From contig DATHVD010000028.1 of assembly GCA_035461525.1 (NCBI GenBank), positions 1 through 26,196 of the forward strand: 26,196 bases of DNA, read 5' to 3'. This document shows, piece by piece, positions 13,600 to 20,909 of the stretch. This DNA comes from JAIBJN01 sp035461525. Its GTDB lineage: Bacteria > Actinomycetota > Thermoleophilia > Gaiellales > Gaiellaceae. The notes below the pieces were generated by a model. That model was given only the letters and a program-made list of their open reading frames with translations, searched no databases and was not told the DNA's origin. How positions within the stretch are numbered: position 1 is the stretch's first letter; every line of letters starts with the position of its first letter. The position numbers and the translations under genes were made by a program.

Positions 13600-16161
13600 G
13601 TGGACGTCATCGTCTCGCACGCGAACACGGACTTCGACGCGCTCGGCGCGATGCTCGCGGCGCGCCGCCTCTACCCCGGCGCCGTCGTCGCGCTCTCGGG
13701 CTCGCTCAACCGCAACGTCCGCGAGTTCTACCGTCTGCACGCGGACGAGCTCGACGTCGTCGACGCGGGGCGGATCGACCTAGCCGCGATCCGCCGCCTG
13801 ATCGTCGTCGAGACCGTCCACCCGGAGCGGCTCGGCGAGTTCGAGCGCGTCGCGCGCGATCCGGGCGTCGAGGTCGTCGTCTTCGACCACCACGCCGGCA
13901 AAGCACCCCCCTGGGCGAAGCCGGAGAACGTCGTCCTCTCCGAGGACGGCGCGCTGACCACGACGATGGTCGGCATCCTCAGCGAGCGGGAGATCGAGCC
14001 GACGGCGCTCGAGGCGACCGTGTTCGCGCTCGCGATCCACGAGGACACGGGCTCGCTCGGCTTCCCGGGCGTCGGCGTCCGTGACGCCGAGGCGCTCGCC
14101 TGGTGCCTTCGTCACGGCGCCCGCCAGGAGATGGTCGCGCAGTACCTGCGCTCGCCGCTCGGCGAGGAGGAGCGCGCGCTCCTGGACGCGCTCGTCGCCG
14201 CGCTCGAGACCCGCTCCGTCGGCGGCCTCGAGACGCTCGTCGCGGGCGTGGAGTGGCCCGTGTACGTGGACGGCGTCTCGAATCTCGCGCACAAGATCGT
14301 CGACCTCACCGACGCGCAGGCCCTCGTCTGCCTCGTGGAGATGGACGGACGTGTCTTCTGCGTGGTGCGCTCGCGCGTTCCCGAGGTCGACGCCGCGGCG
14401 ATCGCCGGGGCGCTCGGAGGCGGCGGCCACGCCGAGGCCGCGTCGGCCGTTCACCGCGGCTCGCTCGCCGAGGCCCGCGCGCTCGTCGACGAAGCGCTTC
14501 CCGGCGCCGTTCGGCGGCTCGTCACCGCCGCCGAGATCATGTCGCGGCCCGCGCGCTTCGTGGCCCCCGACGACACCGTCGCCCACGCCATGGTCCTGTG
14601 CCAGCGACATCGGCAGAGCGGGATCCTGGTCGCCGAGGACGGCAGCCTCGCCGGCCACGTGACGCGGGAGAACCTCGACCAGGCCGTCGCGCACGGGCTC
14701 TCGCACGCGCCGGTGAAGTCCGTCATGAGCTCCGAGGCGGCGACGTGCGCCGAGGACACGCCTCTGCCGGAGCTGACGCGGCTCCTGCGGACGTCCGACG
14801 CGGGGCGCCTCGCCGTCGTCCGCGGCGAGAAGGTCGTCGGGGTCGTCGCCCGCAGCGACCTTCTGCGCGCCCTCGGCGAGCCGCTTGCCGAGGGGCGCGC
14901 GCCGGCTGGCCCCGACCTCGGCGAGCGCCTGCTCGCCGTGCCCGGCCTGGGGCGCGTCTTCGAGGCCGTGCAGGCGGTGGGGGAGGGGTTCGAGGGCGTC
15001 TACCTCGTCGGCGGCGCCGTACGCGACCTGCTCGTGGGCGAGCCGAGCTTCGACGTCGACGTCGCCGTGGAGGGCGACGGGATCGCCTTCGGGCAGGCGC
15101 TCGCAGGGGCGCTCGGCGGTCGCGCCGTCCCGCACGAGAAGTTCGGCACGGCGATCGTCCTCCATGAGGGCGGCCGCGTCGACGTCGCCACGTGCCGCAC
15201 CGAATTCTACGACTATCCCGGCGCCCTCCCCGCGGTCGAGCAGGCGACGATCCGCCAGGATCTCTACCGGCGGGACTTCACGCTCAACGCGCTGGCCGTC
15301 TCGCTCAAGGGCGACGACTTCGGCCGCGTCGTCGACTTCTTCGGCGGCCTGCGGGACCTCGAGAACGGGGTCCTCCGCGTCCTCCACAACCTCTCTTTCA
15401 TCGACGACCCAACGCGGATCTTCCGCGCCATCCGCTACGAGAACCGCTACGGGTTCCGCATGGACGCGCACACGCTCGGGCTGGCCCGCGCCTGCGTCGA
15501 GATGGATCTCGTCGGCGAGCTCTCGTCCGCGCGCCTCCGGGACGAGCTCCAGGCGCTCCTCTCCGAGCAGGAGGTCGGCGACTCGCTTCGCCGCCTCGCC
15601 GAGCTGGGCGTCGACCGGGCCGTGCACCCGCGCCTCGAGGCGGGCGAGGACGCCGTCGCCCTCGTCGCCGAGCTGGACGCGCTTCGGGAGCGCTTCGCCC
15701 CGGACACGCCCGCGTGGCGGCTGCGCCTCGCGGCGCTCGCCCGGCGGCTGACCGCGCACGAGCTCTACGAGTGGTTCGAGCGCCTGAGGCTGCGCCGCCG
15801 CGACGCGGACCGGATCGCGGACACGGTCACGGTCGCGCCGCGGCTCCGCGAGCTCGTCGCCGGGACGGAGGAGCCGGCCGCGCTCCGCTCCCTCGCCGAG
15901 CCGCACGACCCGGACGGGGTGCTCTTCGCGCTGGCAGGGGCGGAGGAGCCGGCCCGCTCGCGGCTCGGGCGCTACTTCGACGAGCTGCGCGCCGTCAGGC
16001 TCGAGATCTCCGGCGGAGACCTCGCCGAGCTCGGCGTCAGGGAGTCGCCCCGGGTCGGCGAGATCCTCGAGGAGGTGCTGCGGCGCAAGCTGAACGGCGA
16101 GGTCGACGGCCGCGCCGAGGAGCTCGCCGCGGCGCGCGAGCTGATCGGGAGCCCGGCGTGA
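13600..16161 (+). CDS. DHH-CBS-CBS-tRNA nucleotidyltransferase fusion
   Basis: This 853-aa product joins four parts. A DHH phosphoesterase domain (about 1-310) has S-H-A-N-T-D-F-D-A, F-D-H-H-A (Asp96-His97-His98) and a DHHA1-type G-G-G-G-H-A-E-A. Two CBS domains follow (about 313-430; E-I-M-S-R-P-A-R-F and S-V-M-S-S-E-A). A class II poly(A) polymerase/CCA head (about 465-600) has L-V-G-G-A-V-R-D-L-L, the catalytic D-V-D pair Asp485/Asp487 and R-R-D-F-T-L-N-A. Then comes the RNA-binding body, starting D-P-T-R-I-F-R-A-I-R-Y. Such fusions are known as CCA- or A-adding enzymes in Aquifex, Deinococcus and actinobacteria. Whether it adds CC, A or CCA cannot be told by eye. The start is the GTG right before D-V-I-V-S-H. 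Its stop overlaps the pgeF start. Confidence 0.92.
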   Translation: MDVIVSHANTDFDALGAMLAARRLYPGAVVALSGSLNRNVREFYRLHADELDVVDAGRIDLAAIRRLIVVETVHPERLGEFERVARDPGVEVVVFDHHAGKAPPWAKPENVVLSEDGALTTTMVGILSEREIEPTALEATVFALAIHEDTGSLGFPGVGVRDAEALAWCLRHGARQEMVAQYLRSPLGEEERALLDALVAALETRSVGGLETLVAGVEWPVYVDGVSNLAHKIVDLTDAQALVCLVEMDGRVFCVVRSRVPEVDAAAIAGALGGGGHAEAASAVHRGSLAEARALVDEALPGAVRRLVTAAEIMSRPARFVAPDDTVAHAMVLCQRHRQSGILVAEDGSLAGHVTRENLDQAVAHGLSHAPVKSVMSSEAATCAEDTPLPELTRLLRTSDAGRLAVVRGEKVVGVVARSDLLRALGEPLAEGRAPAGPDLGERLLAVPGLGRVFEAVQAVGEGFEGVYLVGGAVRDLLVGEPSFDVDVAVEGDGIAFGQALAGALGGRAVPHEKFGTAIVLHEGGRVDVATCRTEFYDYPGALPAVEQATIRQDLYRRDFTLNALAVSLKGDDFGRVVDFFGGLRDLENGVLRVLHNLSFIDDPTRIFRAIRYENRYGFRMDAHTLGLARACVEMDLVGELSSARLRDELQALLSEQEVGDSLRRLAELGVDRAVHPRLEAGEDAVALVAELDALRERFAPDTPAWRLRLAALARRLTAHELYEWFERLRLRRRDADRIADTVTVAPRLRELVAGTEEPAALRSLAEPHDPDGVLFALAGAEEPARSRLGRYFDELRAVRLEISGGDLAELGVRESPRVGEILEEVLRRKLNGEVDGRAEELAAARELIGSPA

Positions 16162-16880
16162 CGCTCTTCGACGCCGATCTCGGGCCCTCCTACCGCGTGG
16201 CGTTCTCGACGCGGGTCGGCGGCGTCAGCACCGGGGCGTACGCCTCTCTGAACCTCGGCATCCTCACCGACGACGACCCGGAGAACGTGGTCGAGAACCG
16301 CACGCGCCTCTGCGCGGCCGTCGGCGCCGAGCCCGAGACGGCGACGATGGCGTGGCAGGTGCACGGCGCCCGCGTCGAGCGCGCCGACGGGCGCGGGGTC
16401 GTCCGCCCGGGCACGCCGCTCGAGCGCTGCGACGGCCTCTGGACGGACGAGCCGGGTCGCGCCCTCATGCTCCTCACGGCCGACTGCCTCCCGGTCGCGC
16501 TCGCCCGAGCGAACGGGACGCCTGCCCTCGCCGTCCTCCACGTCGGCTGGCGCGGCCTCCTCGCCGGCATCGTCGAGGCGGGTGTCCGGAGCCTGGAGGG
16601 AGGGCCGCTCCACGCCGCGGTCGGCCCCGGCATCGGGCCCTGCTGCTACGAGGTGGGGGACGAGGTGTCCGCTCCCTTCCACGAGCGCTTCGGAGACGAC
16701 GTCCTCGCCGGCAGGAACCTGAACCTGCCGGCAGCGACGGAGCGCGTGCTTCGCGGGGCCGGCGTCGGGCACGTGGAGGTCCTCCGCCGCTGCACGTCTT
16801 GCGAGGAGGATCTCTTCTTCTCCCACCGCCGCGACCGCGGCCTGACCGGCCGCCAGGGGATCGTTGCCGCTCTCCGCTGA
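16158..16880 (+). CDS. pgeF: PgeF (YfiH/laccase-domain) purine nucleoside phosphorylase-like protein
   Basis: The product is 240 aa. The zinc and catalytic residues are in place: His69 (W-Q-V-H-G), Cys110 (L-T-A-D-C-L-P-V) and His128 (V-L-H-V-G-W-R-G). Also present are G-P-G-I-G-P-C-C-Y-E-V-G and a C-terminal C-T-S-C-E-E-D-L-F-F-S-H. Members of this family remove wrongly added L-Ser from the peptidoglycan precursor (PgeF) and can phosphorolyse or deaminate purine nucleosides. The GTG start overlaps the upstream TGA (GTGA), so translation is coupled. The next gene starts inside its 3' end. This gene order (pgeF-yggS-sepF) is typical of the region downstream of ftsZ. Confidence 0.93.
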   Translation: MTLFDADLGPSYRVAFSTRVGGVSTGAYASLNLGILTDDDPENVVENRTRLCAAVGAEPETATMAWQVHGARVERADGRGVVRPGTPLERCDGLWTDEPGRALMLLTADCLPVALARANGTPALAVLHVGWRGLLAGIVEAGVRSLEGGPLHAAVGPGIGPCCYEVGDEVSAPFHERFGDDVLAGRNLNLPAATERVLRGAGVGHVEVLRRCTSCEEDLFFSHRRDRGLTGRQGIVAALR

Positions 16881-17475
16881 CGCCGTCCGCGAGCGCTACG
16901 CGCGGATCCGGGACGAGGTCGGCCCGGACGTGACCGTCGTCGCCGCGACGAAGTACGTGACCACGGACGAGCTGGGCGTCCTCGCGGAAGCGGGCGTCGA
17001 GGTCGTCGGCGAGAACCGCCTCCAGGACCTCGAGGCGAAGCAGGCCCGCTACGGGGACGCGTTCCGCTGGCACTTCATCGGCCACCTCCAGTCGCGGAAG
17101 GCCAAGGACGTCTCCGGCCTCTGCGAGCTCTGCCACTCGCTGGCGAGCCTCTCCGCCGCGCGGCGCTTGACGATCCCGGCGCTGGTCGAGGTCAACCTCT
17201 CGGGCGAGGAGTCGAAGTCCGGCGTCGCCCCCGCGGAGCTGCCGTCCTTCCTCGCCGAGGCGCAGGCGCTGGGCGTCGACGTCCGCGGTCTCATGACGAT
17301 GCCGCCCCTGGCCGAGGATCCCGAGGCGTCGCGCCCGTTCTTCCGCGCCCTGCGCGAGCTCGCCGGCGAGCACGGCCTCCCGGAGCTCTCGATGGGGACC
17401 TCGCAGGATTACCGCGTCGCCGCCGAGGAGGGCGCGACCCTCGTCCGCGTCGGCTCCGTTCTCTACGGGCGCTAG
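16864..17475 (+). CDS. yggS: YggS/PROSC family PLP-binding homeostasis protein
   Basis: This 203-aa product has V-V-A-A-T-K-Y with PLP Lys30, then V-G-E-N-R-L-Q-D, W-H-F-I-G-H-L-Q, V-N-L-S-G-E-E-S-K-S-G-V, G-L-M-T-M and S-M-G-T-S-Q-D-Y. These proteins buffer pyridoxal phosphate and affect amino-acid pools. They are single TIM-barrel domains without known catalysis. At 203 residues it is somewhat shorter than the usual 220-230. The shortening lies near C-H-S-L-A-S-L-S-A-A-R-R-L, where about 10-15 residues seem missing between two barrel elements. The only start I see is a TTG at 16864, inside pgeF (17-bp overlap). Confidence 0.9.
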   Translation: MPLSADAVRERYARIRDEVGPDVTVVAATKYVTTDELGVLAEAGVEVVGENRLQDLEAKQARYGDAFRWHFIGHLQSRKAKDVSGLCELCHSLASLSAARRLTIPALVEVNLSGEESKSGVAPAELPSFLAEAQALGVDVRGLMTMPPLAEDPEASRPFFRALRELAGEHGLPELSMGTSQDYRVAAEEGATLVRVGSVLYGR

Positions 17476-17490
17476 TATCAGTCGGCGTTC
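17473..17490 (+). promoter_or_regulatory. -10 element before sepF
   Basis: TAGTAT (17473-17478) lies 12 bases before the sepF ATG at 17491. It overlaps the yggS stop codon. The transcript would have a leader of only about 5 bases. Confidence 0.4.
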
Positions 17491-18039
17491 ATGGGTTTGG
17501 GAGACGTCTGGAGCCGCGCGCTCGTCTACTTCGGGATCGTCGAGGAGGACGAGTACTGGGACGAGGAGGCCTACGCCGCCGAGGAGGAGCTCGAGCGGAC
17601 GTACAGCGACCGGCCGAACGTCCGCCGGCTCAACCCTCGCTCCCGCCGCCGCGAGGAGTTCGAGGACTGGTCGGAGCCCGACGACGCCCGGCCGGCGGCC
17701 CGCACGGCCGTGCTGCCGTCCGGCGGGGGCCGGCGGCCGCTCGAGGCGGTCGCCTCCGCCTCGGTGCGCGTCCACCTCGTCGTCCCGCAGAGCTTCGCCG
17801 AGGCCCAGTCGATAGCGGACAAGTTCAAGGACGCGGTTCCCGTGATCGTCAACCTCCAGAGCACCGACGCGGAGCTCTCGAAGCGCCTGATCGACTTCGC
17901 GAGCGGCCTCACCTACGCCCTCAACGGCAGCATGCAGCGCGTCGCCGACAAGGTCTTCCTCCTCACGCCGCGGAACGTCGAGGTCTCCGCCGAGGAGCGC
18001 GCGCGGCTGATCGACCGCGGGTTCTTCAACCAGGCCTGA
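17491..18039 (+). CDS. sepF: Cell division protein SepF
   Basis: The product is 182 aa. The N-terminal M-G-L-G-D-V-W-S-R-A-L-V-Y-F-G-I is the amphipathic membrane anchor. A long acidic and basic linker (about 17-90) follows. The folded SepF domain (about 92-165) reads V-H-L-V-V-P-Q-S-F-A-E-A and V-I-V-N-L-Q, then R-L-I-D-F-A-S-G-L with the conserved Gly139, and K-V-F-L-L-T-P. SepF tethers FtsZ to the membrane and bundles filaments, replacing FtsA in Gram-positive bacteria. It sits between yggS and yggT as usual in actinobacteria. Confidence 0.95.
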   Translation: MGLGDVWSRALVYFGIVEEDEYWDEEAYAAEEELERTYSDRPNVRRLNPRSRRREEFEDWSEPDDARPAARTAVLPSGGGRRPLEAVASASVRVHLVVPQSFAEAQSIADKFKDAVPVIVNLQSTDAELSKRLIDFASGLTYALNGSMQRVADKVFLLTPRNVEVSAEERARLIDRGFFNQA

Positions 18040-18075
18040 GCGGGCGCCGGCTCCCGCCCGGCCCGCGAAGCGCGA

Positions 18076-18090
18076 TAGGTTTCCCCCGCC
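18076..18090 (+). promoter_or_regulatory. -10 element before yggT
   Basis: TAGGTT (18076-18081) lies 9 bases before the yggT ATG at 18091, with no Shine-Dalgarno sequence between them. A short GC-rich inverted repeat (GCGGGC at 18040-18045, GCCCGC at 18061-18066) precedes it and may end the sepF transcript. Confidence 0.4.
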
Positions 18091-18390
18091 ATGCCGCTCG
18101 CCGACACGGTCTCGACGATCAAGGACTTCGTCAACTACCTCTACCTCGTCTACCTGATCTGCATCATCGGGTACATCATCACGTCCTGGATCCCGCTCCC
18201 GTACAACGCGGTCCTGAACCGGATCCAGCGGTTCCTCTACGACGTCGTCGACCCCTACCTGCGGCTCTTCCGCCGGTTCCTGCCGGCGCTCCGCCTCGGC
18301 GGGCTCGGGCTCGACCTCTCGCCGATCGTGGCGATCATCACCCTCGTAATCGTGCACTCGCTCGTCCAGGCCGGCCTCGACCGGCTGTAG
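18091..18390 (+). CDS. yggT: YggT family membrane protein
   Basis: The product is 99 aa with two hydrophobic segments (about 14-36 and 74-93). The conserved loop between them contains D-P-Y-L-R-L-F-R-R-F-L-P and later L-D-L-S-P-I-V-A. This is the YGGT family, small integral membrane proteins near division genes with no firm biochemical role. It lies between sepF and the DivIVA-like gene, the common arrangement in Gram-positive bacteria. Confidence 0.93.
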   Translation: MPLADTVSTIKDFVNYLYLVYLICIIGYIITSWIPLPYNAVLNRIQRFLYDVVDPYLRLFRRFLPALRLGGLGLDLSPIVAIITLVIVHSLVQAGLDRL

Positions 18391-18430
18391 CCAGGGCAGG
18401 GGACGGCCTCCGGGCGGCGAAGAACGCGCC

Positions 18431-18919
18431 GTGTCCCTGACGCCGGTCGAGATCCGCCACGTGACGCTGCGCCGCCGCCTGTTCGGCTACGAGCGGGAGG
18501 CGGTCGACCGCCTGCTCGAGGAGGTCGCCGTGAGCTTCGAGGGCGTCTGGCGCGACCGGGCGGACGTCCGCGACGAGATCGAGCGCCTCGAGAGCGAGCT
18601 TCGCCGCCAGCGCGAGATCGAGGAGGCGCTTCGCAACACGCTCCTCTCGGCCGAGCGGATGGCGGACGAGCTACGCGCCCGCGCGCACCAGGAGTCGGAC
18701 CTGATCGTCGAGGAGGCCCGGGCGCGCGCCCGTGAGATCGCGGCGTCGGCCGAGGCCGAGCAGGAGCGCGCGCACGCCGAGATCCGCCGCGTGCGCGGCC
18801 TCGAGACCGAGGTCCGCGCCGAGTACCGCGCCTTCCTCGTCGCCGCGCTCGAGCGGCTGGACGGGGAGTCCCACCGCGGCCGCAACGACTCCGGCCAGGG
18901 CCGCCACCAGGCCGCGTAG
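18431..18919 (+). CDS. DivIVA-like coiled-coil protein
   Basis: The product is 162 aa. Its N terminus L-T-P-V-E-I-R-H-V-T-L-R-R-R-L-F-G-Y-E-R-E-A-V matches the DivIVA lipid-binding head, which recognises curved membrane. A long charged coiled coil (about 27-145) of mostly Arg, Glu and Ala follows. DivIVA/Wag31 organises poles, septa and growth zones. It is shorter than Wag31 and closer to the small DivIVA-domain proteins. The GTG at 18431 gives the best fit to the head domain. Confidence 0.85.
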   Translation: MSLTPVEIRHVTLRRRLFGYEREAVDRLLEEVAVSFEGVWRDRADVRDEIERLESELRRQREIEEALRNTLLSAERMADELRARAHQESDLIVEEARARAREIAASAEAEQERAHAEIRRVRGLETEVRAEYRAFLVAALERLDGESHRGRNDSGQGRHQAA

Positions 18920-18949
18920 AGCCCGTCCGGGGCCCGATCCGGGCGTGGA

Positions 18950-18961
18950 TATACTCGGACG
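18950..18961 (+). promoter_or_regulatory. Strong -10 for a leaderless DksA/TraR gene
   Basis: TATACT (18950-18955), a 5-of-6 match to the -10 consensus, is followed by 6 bases and then ATG at 18962. This is the clearest leaderless-type promoter in the window. Confidence 0.55.
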
Positions 18962-19318
18962 ATGGACACCGAGCGCTTCCGCAAGATCCTGCTGGACGAG
19001 CGCGAGCGCGTGGCGGCCACGGTCGAGCACCTGCACGAGTCGACCTCGGACTCGCTCGAGGAGGAGACGGGAGAGGAGACCTACGACAACCACCTGGCCG
19101 ACTCGGCGACCGCCACGCTCAACCGGGAGATCGAGTACACGCTCGAGGAGAACTCCGAGCACGTGCTCAGCTCCATCGACGAGGCGCTCGAACGAATCGA
19201 AGCCGGGACGTTCGGGACATGCGCGCGCTGCGGGAAGCAGATCGCGGAGGAGCGGCTCGAGGCAATCCCGTACGCGACAAGGTGCATCGACTGCCAGCGT
19301 CTCGCCGAGAGGGGCTAG
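18962..19318 (+). CDS. DksA/TraR family zinc-finger protein
   Basis: The product is 118 aa. A helical N-terminal part with D-N-H-L-A-D-S-A-T at 42-50 is followed by a C4 zinc finger: Cys87-x2-Cys90 and Cys108-x2-Cys111 (G-T-C-A-R-C-G-K and R-C-I-D-C). DksA/TraR proteins bind the RNA polymerase secondary channel and change promoter choice. The small actinobacterial members are less well studied, so the target is inferred from the fold. It lies between the DivIVA-like gene and lspA, a position often seen in actinobacteria. Confidence 0.9.
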   Translation: MDTERFRKILLDERERVAATVEHLHESTSDSLEEETGEETYDNHLADSATATLNREIEYTLEENSEHVLSSIDEALERIEAGTFGTCARCGKQIAEERLEAIPYATRCIDCQRLAERG

Positions 19319-19389
19319 TCGACAACCCGTCCTCGCGGCTGATCGACGTCCGCGTCGGGTCGGCCACCGACGGGCGCATCCCCGTCTCG

Positions 19390-19899
19390 ATGGCGGAGCG
19401 GCCGCTCTCGGCGACGCCGTTCCACTGGCTCGGGCTCCTCTCGATCGCCTTCGCGGCGGTCGTCGCCGATCAGGTGACGAAGCAGATCGTCGTCAGCCAG
19501 CTCGCCCTCGGCGAGTCCGTCCACGTCGTCGGCCCGCTCGACATCCGGCACGTGACGAACCCCGGCATCGCGTTCGGCCTCTTCTCGAGCTGGGCGTCGG
19601 CGGTCACCGTCCTGACCGCCGTGGCGGTGGGCTGGATGCTCGTCTACTTCGCCCGCGCGGGGGCGCGGCATCCCGTCCTGCCGGTCGCGCTGGGGCTCCT
19701 CGTGGGCGGCAGCGCCGGCAACCTCATCGACCGGGTGCGTCTCGGGCACGTCACCGACTTCCTCGACCTCCGGTTCTGGCCGGCGTTCAACCTCGCCGAC
19801 GTCTTCATCGTCCTCGGCGTGGCCGCGCTGCTCCTCGCGCTCGTCTCGGCCGAGCGCCAGCCGCGCGTGCGTCGCGTGGCCTCCAAGACGAGCGGATGA
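19390..19899 (+). CDS. lspA: Lipoprotein signal peptidase LspA
   Basis: The product is 169 aa with four hydrophobic segments. The motif D-Q-V-T-K at about 27-31, N-P-G-I-A-F-G-L-F, G-G-S-A-G-N-L-I-D-R with catalytic Asp114, and F-N-L-A-D-V-F with catalytic Asp137 identify it. It is an aspartic protease in the plasma membrane that cleaves prolipoproteins before the lipid-modified Cys. The ATG at 19390 is chosen because it precedes the first membrane segment. The frame is open further upstream, but no start codon there looks better. Its stop overlaps the rluD ATG (ATGA). Its substrates probably include the lipoprotein encoded at 9534-10796. Confidence 0.95.
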   Translation: MAERPLSATPFHWLGLLSIAFAAVVADQVTKQIVVSQLALGESVHVVGPLDIRHVTNPGIAFGLFSSWASAVTVLTAVAVGWMLVYFARAGARHPVLPVALGLLVGGSAGNLIDRVRLGHVTDFLDLRFWPAFNLADVFIVLGVAALLLALVSAERQPRVRRVASKTSG

Positions 19900-20816
19900 G
19901 GCTCGTCGTGCCGCCCGAGGCGGCGGGCGAGCGGCTCGACCGCTTCCTGGCCTCGTGCGGCGAGCTCGGCTCCCGAGCCGAGGCCGAGCGCCTGCTCGCG
20001 GGCGGCGGCGTCCTCGTCGACGGGGAGCGCCGGCCGAAGAGCCACCGGCTCGAGGGCGGGGAGGAGGTCGAGCTCGAGCCGCCCGAGCGGCGGCCGGCCG
20101 AGCTGGAGCCGGAGCCCGTCGAGGGGCTCCGCGTCGTCCACGAGGACGAGCACCTGCTCGTCGTCGACAAGCCGGCGGGCGTCGTCGTGCACCCGTCCGC
20201 CGGGCACGAGCACGGCACTCTCGTGCACGGCCTGCTCGCTCGGGAGATCGAGGGCGGCGAGCCCGAGCGCCCCGGGATCGTCCACAGGCTCGACCGGGAC
20301 ACGTCCGGCCTCCTCGTCGTCGCCCGCTCGGACGAGGCGCACCGGCGCCTGCAGCGGCAGCTCCGCGAGCGCGAGCTCGTGCGCGAGTACCTCGCGCTCG
20401 TCCGCGGCCGGCCGCGCTCCCGCGCCGGGCGCATCGAGGCGCCGATCGGCCGCGACCGCCGCGACCCCACCCGCCACTCCCTGGACACGGACAGCCCGAG
20501 GGACGCGACGACCTCCTTCGAGGTGGTCGAGCTTCTCCCCGAGCACGCGCTCCTCCGCATCCGGCTGGAGACGGGCCGGACGCACCAGATCCGCGTGCAC
20601 CTGGCGGCGATCGGCCTCCCCGTCGCGGGCGACCCCGTCTACGGGGCGGCCGGCGACCTCGGGCTCGGGCGCCAGTTTCTCCATGCCGCCCGGATTGCGT
20701 TCCCCCATCCCTTCGGCGGCCCGCCGGTCGAGGCCGAATCGCCGCTCCCTCCGGACCTCGCCGCCGCGCTGGACATCGCCCGATCGGGTGACGCCGGCGT
20801 CCCGGCCACGGGCTAG
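19896..20816 (+). CDS. rluD: RluA/RluD family 23S rRNA pseudouridine synthase
   Basis: The product is 306 aa. An N-terminal S4 RNA-binding domain (about 1-65; E-R-L-D-R-F-L, V-L-V-D-G-E) comes first. The catalytic domain has V-V-D-K-P-A-G-V-V-V-H-P, the signature H-R-L-D-R-D-T-S-G with catalytic Asp133, and L-E-T-G-R-T-H-Q-I-R-V-H near the C terminus. It makes pseudouridine in large-subunit rRNA helices. RluD-type (rather than RluA or RluC) is likely from length, the S4 domain and the lspA-rluD pairing. The ATG overlaps the lspA stop by 4 bases. Confidence 0.92.
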   Translation: MRLVVPPEAAGERLDRFLASCGELGSRAEAERLLAGGGVLVDGERRPKSHRLEGGEEVELEPPERRPAELEPEPVEGLRVVHEDEHLLVVDKPAGVVVHPSAGHEHGTLVHGLLAREIEGGEPERPGIVHRLDRDTSGLLVVARSDEAHRRLQRQLRERELVREYLALVRGRPRSRAGRIEAPIGRDRRDPTRHSLDTDSPRDATTSFEVVELLPEHALLRIRLETGRTHQIRVHLAAIGLPVAGDPVYGAAGDLGLGRQFLHAARIAFPHPFGGPPVEAESPLPPDLAAALDIARSGDAGVPATG

Positions 20817-20820
20817 CGTT

Positions 20821-20840
20821 CAGCGGGGGTCACCCCGCTG
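20821..20840 (+). terminator. Perfect hairpin between rluD and the M36 protease
   Basis: CAGCGGGG-GTCA-CCCCGCTG has an 8-bp stem and a 4-base loop, starting 5 bases after the rluD stop. It has no T tract. It may end the rluD transcript or act as an operator for the protease gene. Confidence 0.5.
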
Positions 20841-20909
20841 CTCCCGTCCGTCCTCCACACCGCAGGGCGCATCCGCCTTCTCGCCGCGCTCACCGGCGCG
20901 GGCCTCGGC

